A stretch of 64,000 nt of DNA, taken from assembly GCA_905182985.1 (NCBI GenBank), contig CAJJDN010000163.1, positions 179,198 to 243,197 of the forward strand, read 5' to 3'. The position numbers and the translations under genes are program-made. Below, in pieces: positions 60,300 to 64,000 of the stretch; the first letter of the stretch is position 1; the number at the start of each line of letters is the position of its first letter. This stretch comes from Paramecium sonneborni (Eukaryota > Ciliophora > Oligohymenophorea > Peniculida > Parameciidae). The notes below the pieces were generated by a model that was given only the letters and a program-made list of their open reading frames with translations, had not been told where the DNA came from and searched no databases.

Positions 60300-63200
60300 C
60301 TATTTATTATTATTTAATCATTTTCACCTTGCTTAATGATAATATTATAAAGCCTCACCATATTATATTTAAATTAATAAAGGTATTTGTTAAATTTAAT
60401 TATCCTTATCTTTGCTTATTATATCATTTTTACATTTATTAAAAGAATCAGAATATTATTAAGATTATTTTAAATCCATTTTCTAATGTATATACTATAT
60501 TTGATTTTTAATCATTTTTTAGCTTGATTTAGAGCATTAGACAAGAATTTTTCAATGAATAATTGTAATAATAATTTAAAGATTCTTCATTGTATTTCTA
60601 TTCAATTTTTTCTTTATCAATATTAGTATTTCAGTAATTTTTTTGGATTTCTTTCCATTATCATAAATAAATGCTTCTTCAGATCAATTTCTGTTATCTA
60701 ATGTCATTGTTATATTTCATTATATCAACAACTTTTTGAATTTTTAATTATGCAATAATTTTTTTCTTTATAAAGCTTTGTTTTATTACTTACATATTTA
60801 TTATTAAATATATTTTAGAATGCTCTATTACTTTAAGATTTTTTTATTAAATTGCATAATTATTAAACATTCTCTAATCAATTGAAAATATCTACTGTTT
60901 TAGCTATATTTTATTATTACATTAAGTATATTTACCTTTATTAAAATATATATCAGAATTATTGGAATTATTTCAATTGCAAAATATCATAGTATTATCA
61001 AGCTTCTTCAATTCTAATTAAGCATGTTAAAAATTATTAAGTGCATATATACACTAAACTATCTCTTATATTTGCTAAATATGATTCTGAAAATTACATT
61101 TATTATGATAAAAATCGTAATTGCATAATCAAATTTGTAATTACATTTTTTAGCAATCCAATATTTAATGTACATACACTTGCCATATTTTATTATAGAA
61201 TCAATTATACTGCAGCATCTTAAAAATGTTTTCTTTCTATTTAAACCTTCTTACTATTTTTTAAATTATTTCTAATTATTATGATAGATTTTATTAAATA
61301 GTTGGCTTTGCTCTATTTTTTTTAATTCATTATATTTTTATTAAAGCTTCTTCAAATTCATATTTGTAAATTGCTATACTTTTACATTATTTATTTTTTT
61401 ATATTGCTTAATCATAATATTTTAAGGTCTCTCAATCAATTTCAAATTATTATTTATATCAATTCCAAAAATCTAGTATTTTTTAGCTAATATAATTATT
61501 AGATATAAATACTTTAATTTTTAACTTAAATTTCATTTTGTAGTATTCCTAAAATGAATCATTGTATTATTAATATAACTCAAGATTTTTTTCCATTACA
61601 TGTTAATCATAAAATTTTAATTTAGAGTTATCCAATTTATTTGCTGTATTTTATATTTGAGGAACATTACCTTTATTAAAATATAATCAATCTATCAATT
61701 CTTCTTTGAATCAATTTTAATTATCCAAAATTATTTGCTTAATTGTAGTATTTTATAATTATCGGATAATTTTATTATGATGATTCTTCATAACTTTTCC
61801 TTTATTGTTGCTATATTTTATTATTTAATTAATTTTACTTTTATTATTATTATTTTTTGCATCTTCATTTTAGTTATTTATTATTATATTAATGCATAAG
61901 CATAAGCCTCTCTTCATCTCTATTAAAATTTTTCCAAATTAAAAGGAATAAAATATTTTTTGTTAATAAAGCGATATTAAATAAAAATTAACCTTCTGCA
62001 CCTTGGTATTTTTCAATTGCATAATAGCAGGGTATATAGCTTTTATTATCAATAAAGTATTTGCTATATTATATTATTCAAATTTATACTTTAATTTTTT
62101 CGGTCCTTTCATAATTATTATCAAGACTTTAAATATAAAAGAACCATCAAGTAACTTAACGATATTGCTAAATTTGATTTATGATTCCATATACAGCTCC
62201 TTAAACTTATTGCCATATAAATTATTAATTTATTTCTAATTTTTTTTGTATTATCTAATATGAAGTTTATCCATTGTTAACTTCTAATACCCTCTCTCTC
62301 TATTTGTTTTCCAACTATTGCATTTGTAAATGAAAAAAAATATTGAAATTAATGATATGTAATAAATTTACCATAATTTTTTTTAGAATAAAGACTCAAG
62401 AAAAAGAGTTCTTATTTTATGTACTTTTGGGATACAAAGGCAAGGACAATAATTAAATGACAGATATCATCGATTTAATTTAAAAATATATAACCATGAA
62501 GTTTTTATTTTTTTTTGAAATTCATAATGGTAATATTGTAAAGCTACTTCTAGTCTTATAAACTCTCTAATTGTAATGGCTTTTATTTTCTTTTTAATCA
62601 TTTTATTTTCTTAATAATTACAATTAGATACTTCTCTCATGATTTAAATTTGCTTTGATAATGAATGTATGAGTTAAAATTTATTATCAAGCAAATTATA
62701 CAATTATTCTTATTTATTCTCCATCATTTTTTGTGTTTGAATCAGTTGAAATAAGGCAAGAAGATGAAATAACAGTTATTCTTTAACTAGATTGATTTTG
62801 TAATGAAAACAATTTAGAATATTTAATATTTACTTCAAAATATTTTATTGATTATTTTTTTTTTTTTTTATATTGTATAATCATGCTGCTTCATTCAAAC
62901 TATTTTATACAACTAATATACAAAATAATATAATGAGATACAATTTTTTTAACATATCATTATTTTTAATCAGCTTATATAATATTAAAAATATTGCAAT
63001 AATTCTTCAATTATTGTTATATATTACCTAATATGAAGGTCTTATTTCAATTATAATCTAAACATTATTTAATAAGCTCCTTGTTTCTTATTACTATTGC
63101 TTGATTCTTTAAAAAGCTTATCTAATATATTTGTATATGCATAATTGCATTACGATAGTATTATAAGGTTTATTCAAATCAAATTTAGTTCTAAATGTAT

Positions 63201-63400
63201 TTGCTATATTTCTAATATTTTAATCAATTATTAATGCTTCTTCAAATTGATTTAAGTTATCCAATTTACTTGTTATATCGTATGGTTTTTAAATAGATAC
63301 TGTTAAGAAACTAGTTCAAAGAAATTATATCAAATTGAAATCTATAATATATAATATATTATTTTGATCAATAATTTTCATAGTAATTTTTTTAATTACT
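60300..63400 (-). pseudogene. Decayed TPR-repeat gene
   Basis: Read on the minus strand, recurring scraps of the ciliate TPR consensus (NKGNALxxLNRFEEALxxYDxAIxxNP) appear. Examples are SKLDNLNQFEEALIID near 63240, YFNKGNVPQIQNTANKLDN near 61660, SNNKGKV near 61800 and a YDIAIEIIP-like scrap near 60980. Plus-strand echoes such as TTGCTATATTTTATTATT recur at about 60898, 61812, 62058 and 63191. TGA stops and frameshifts are everywhere. The repeat origin is supported by the recurrence, but the borders are vague. Confidence 0.55.
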
Positions 63401-64000
63401 ATATAATTGACCTTTCTTATTTAAAGCTATGCATATTAATTCTACTATCTAAAATTTTTAGCTATTATAATAAAAAGCTCTTTAATCTAAGGAAATGTTG
63501 GAAAATTGCATTTTTCTAAAATCAATGTCATAAGTTTAATTTATTTTTTTTATTATTAAATAAATCAAATCATTAATCTATATTAAAAAAGACTAAATAA
63601 TTCCATCACAAACTAAAGCTTTTTCTATCAAACTCTATTTTGCTATTTTTTCATTTTTCTTTTATAAATTTCGGACTATCCTATTTTTAAATTATCTTGA
63701 ATATTATCAGTAAGTTTAATGTAATCACTATTTGGCTTGTCTAAATTAATTTTTTTTTTATTATTATTTTTTATTGTTAGCTTTCTTAATTACTAAATTC
63801 TTAAGCCACCTAAAACCATTTTGATATATATTATTTTTTCATAAAACTTTTTTCTCTTTAGTTAACTTTTCTTCGATATATTTGGTTAATTATTATCATA
63901 ATTATTTTTATAAATTTCCAAATTATATTCAAGCTTATTTTAAGTATATTTAATTTGTGAATTCATATAAAGCTCTTAACAATCTATAAGCTTGTTGTAC
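63401..64000. other. No gene recognised at the right edge
   Basis: T-rich plus strand to the window end. It may continue the decayed TPR region or lead into the next gene, but I cannot read a domain here. Confidence 0.45.

Noticed and set aside
60300..64000. Several 60-80 codon plus-strand ORFs near 61041 and 62003
   Set aside because: They are Ile/Phe/Asn/Tyr-rich translations of T-rich DNA, as expected by chance, and lie opposite the TPR remnants.
1..64000. Tetrahymena as the source
   Set aside because: The code would fit, but Tetrahymena introns are usually much longer than the 20-34 nt introns seen here.
1..64000. tRNA, rRNA, CRISPR, insertion sequences or integrated viral genes
   Set aside because: None of the expected sequence blocks were found on reading both strands; absence of tRNAs cannot be proved by eye.

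Overview
This window is nuclear DNA of a ciliate, most likely a Paramecium species or a close oligohymenophorean relative, probably from the macronucleus. In every recognisable gene TAA and TAG fall at interior positions and read as Gln, and TGA is the only stop. The DNA is very AT-rich, genes are tightly packed on both strands, and coding regions are split by 20-34 nt introns that begin GT(A) and end AG. With the standard code only short fragments are open. With TGA as sole stop, most of the first 52 kb resolves into complete genes. All gene structures below were spliced by eye; where a spliced length is given it is a multiple of three unless stated. I saw no tRNA, rRNA, CRISPR array, telomere repeat or bacterial-type gene.

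Region 1-32.4 kb is dense and mostly healthy. It opens with the 3' half of a beta-helix/multi-TM surface protein. Then come an unknown protein, another unknown protein, RFT1 (lipid-linked oligosaccharide flippase family), a small dubious ORF, an unknown 196-residue protein, a SET/Rubisco-LSMT-like methyltransferase, a Myb/SANT protein, a pecanex-like protein, a band-7/stomatin protein and a Cys-rich surface protein. An EF-G pseudogene and a second Myb/SANT paralogue follow. Next are an 862-residue amphipathic protein of unknown family, DMAP1/SWC4, an RJL-family GTPase, an ABHD17-like serine hydrolase, a neutral sphingomyelinase-like phosphodiesterase, a small coiled-coil protein, an SLC35B1-like nucleotide(-sugar) transporter, a short-chain dehydrogenase, an N-terminal helical-bundle protein and a dCache membrane receptor-like protein.

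Region 32.4-52.3 kb holds a coiled-coil gene whose frame cannot be resolved, a trypsin-fold protein, two tandem WD40 paralogues and one giant gene on the minus strand (about 10.4 kb as assembled). The giant gene has a signal peptide, Cys-rich repeats, beta-helix repeats and a multi-TM C-terminus, and is the full-length inverted paralogue of the partial gene at position 1. Two assembly faults lie here: exact direct duplications of 803 bp and 1200 bp, each joined by a single N.

Region 52.3-64 kb has no intact gene that I can defend. It carries remnants of a Cys-rich/GPS/TM protein gene (53.7-57.7 kb) and, on the minus strand, of a TPR-repeat protein gene (about 60.3-63.4 kb), in extremely AT-rich DNA.

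No operon logic is expected or seen. Neighbouring genes are functionally unrelated, although several gene pairs share very short intergenic regions (for example DMAP1 and RJL start 62 bp apart, divergently). The themes are membrane and secretory-pathway proteins (RFT1, SLC35B1-like, ABHD17-like, pecanex, stomatin) and large surface proteins typical of ciliates.
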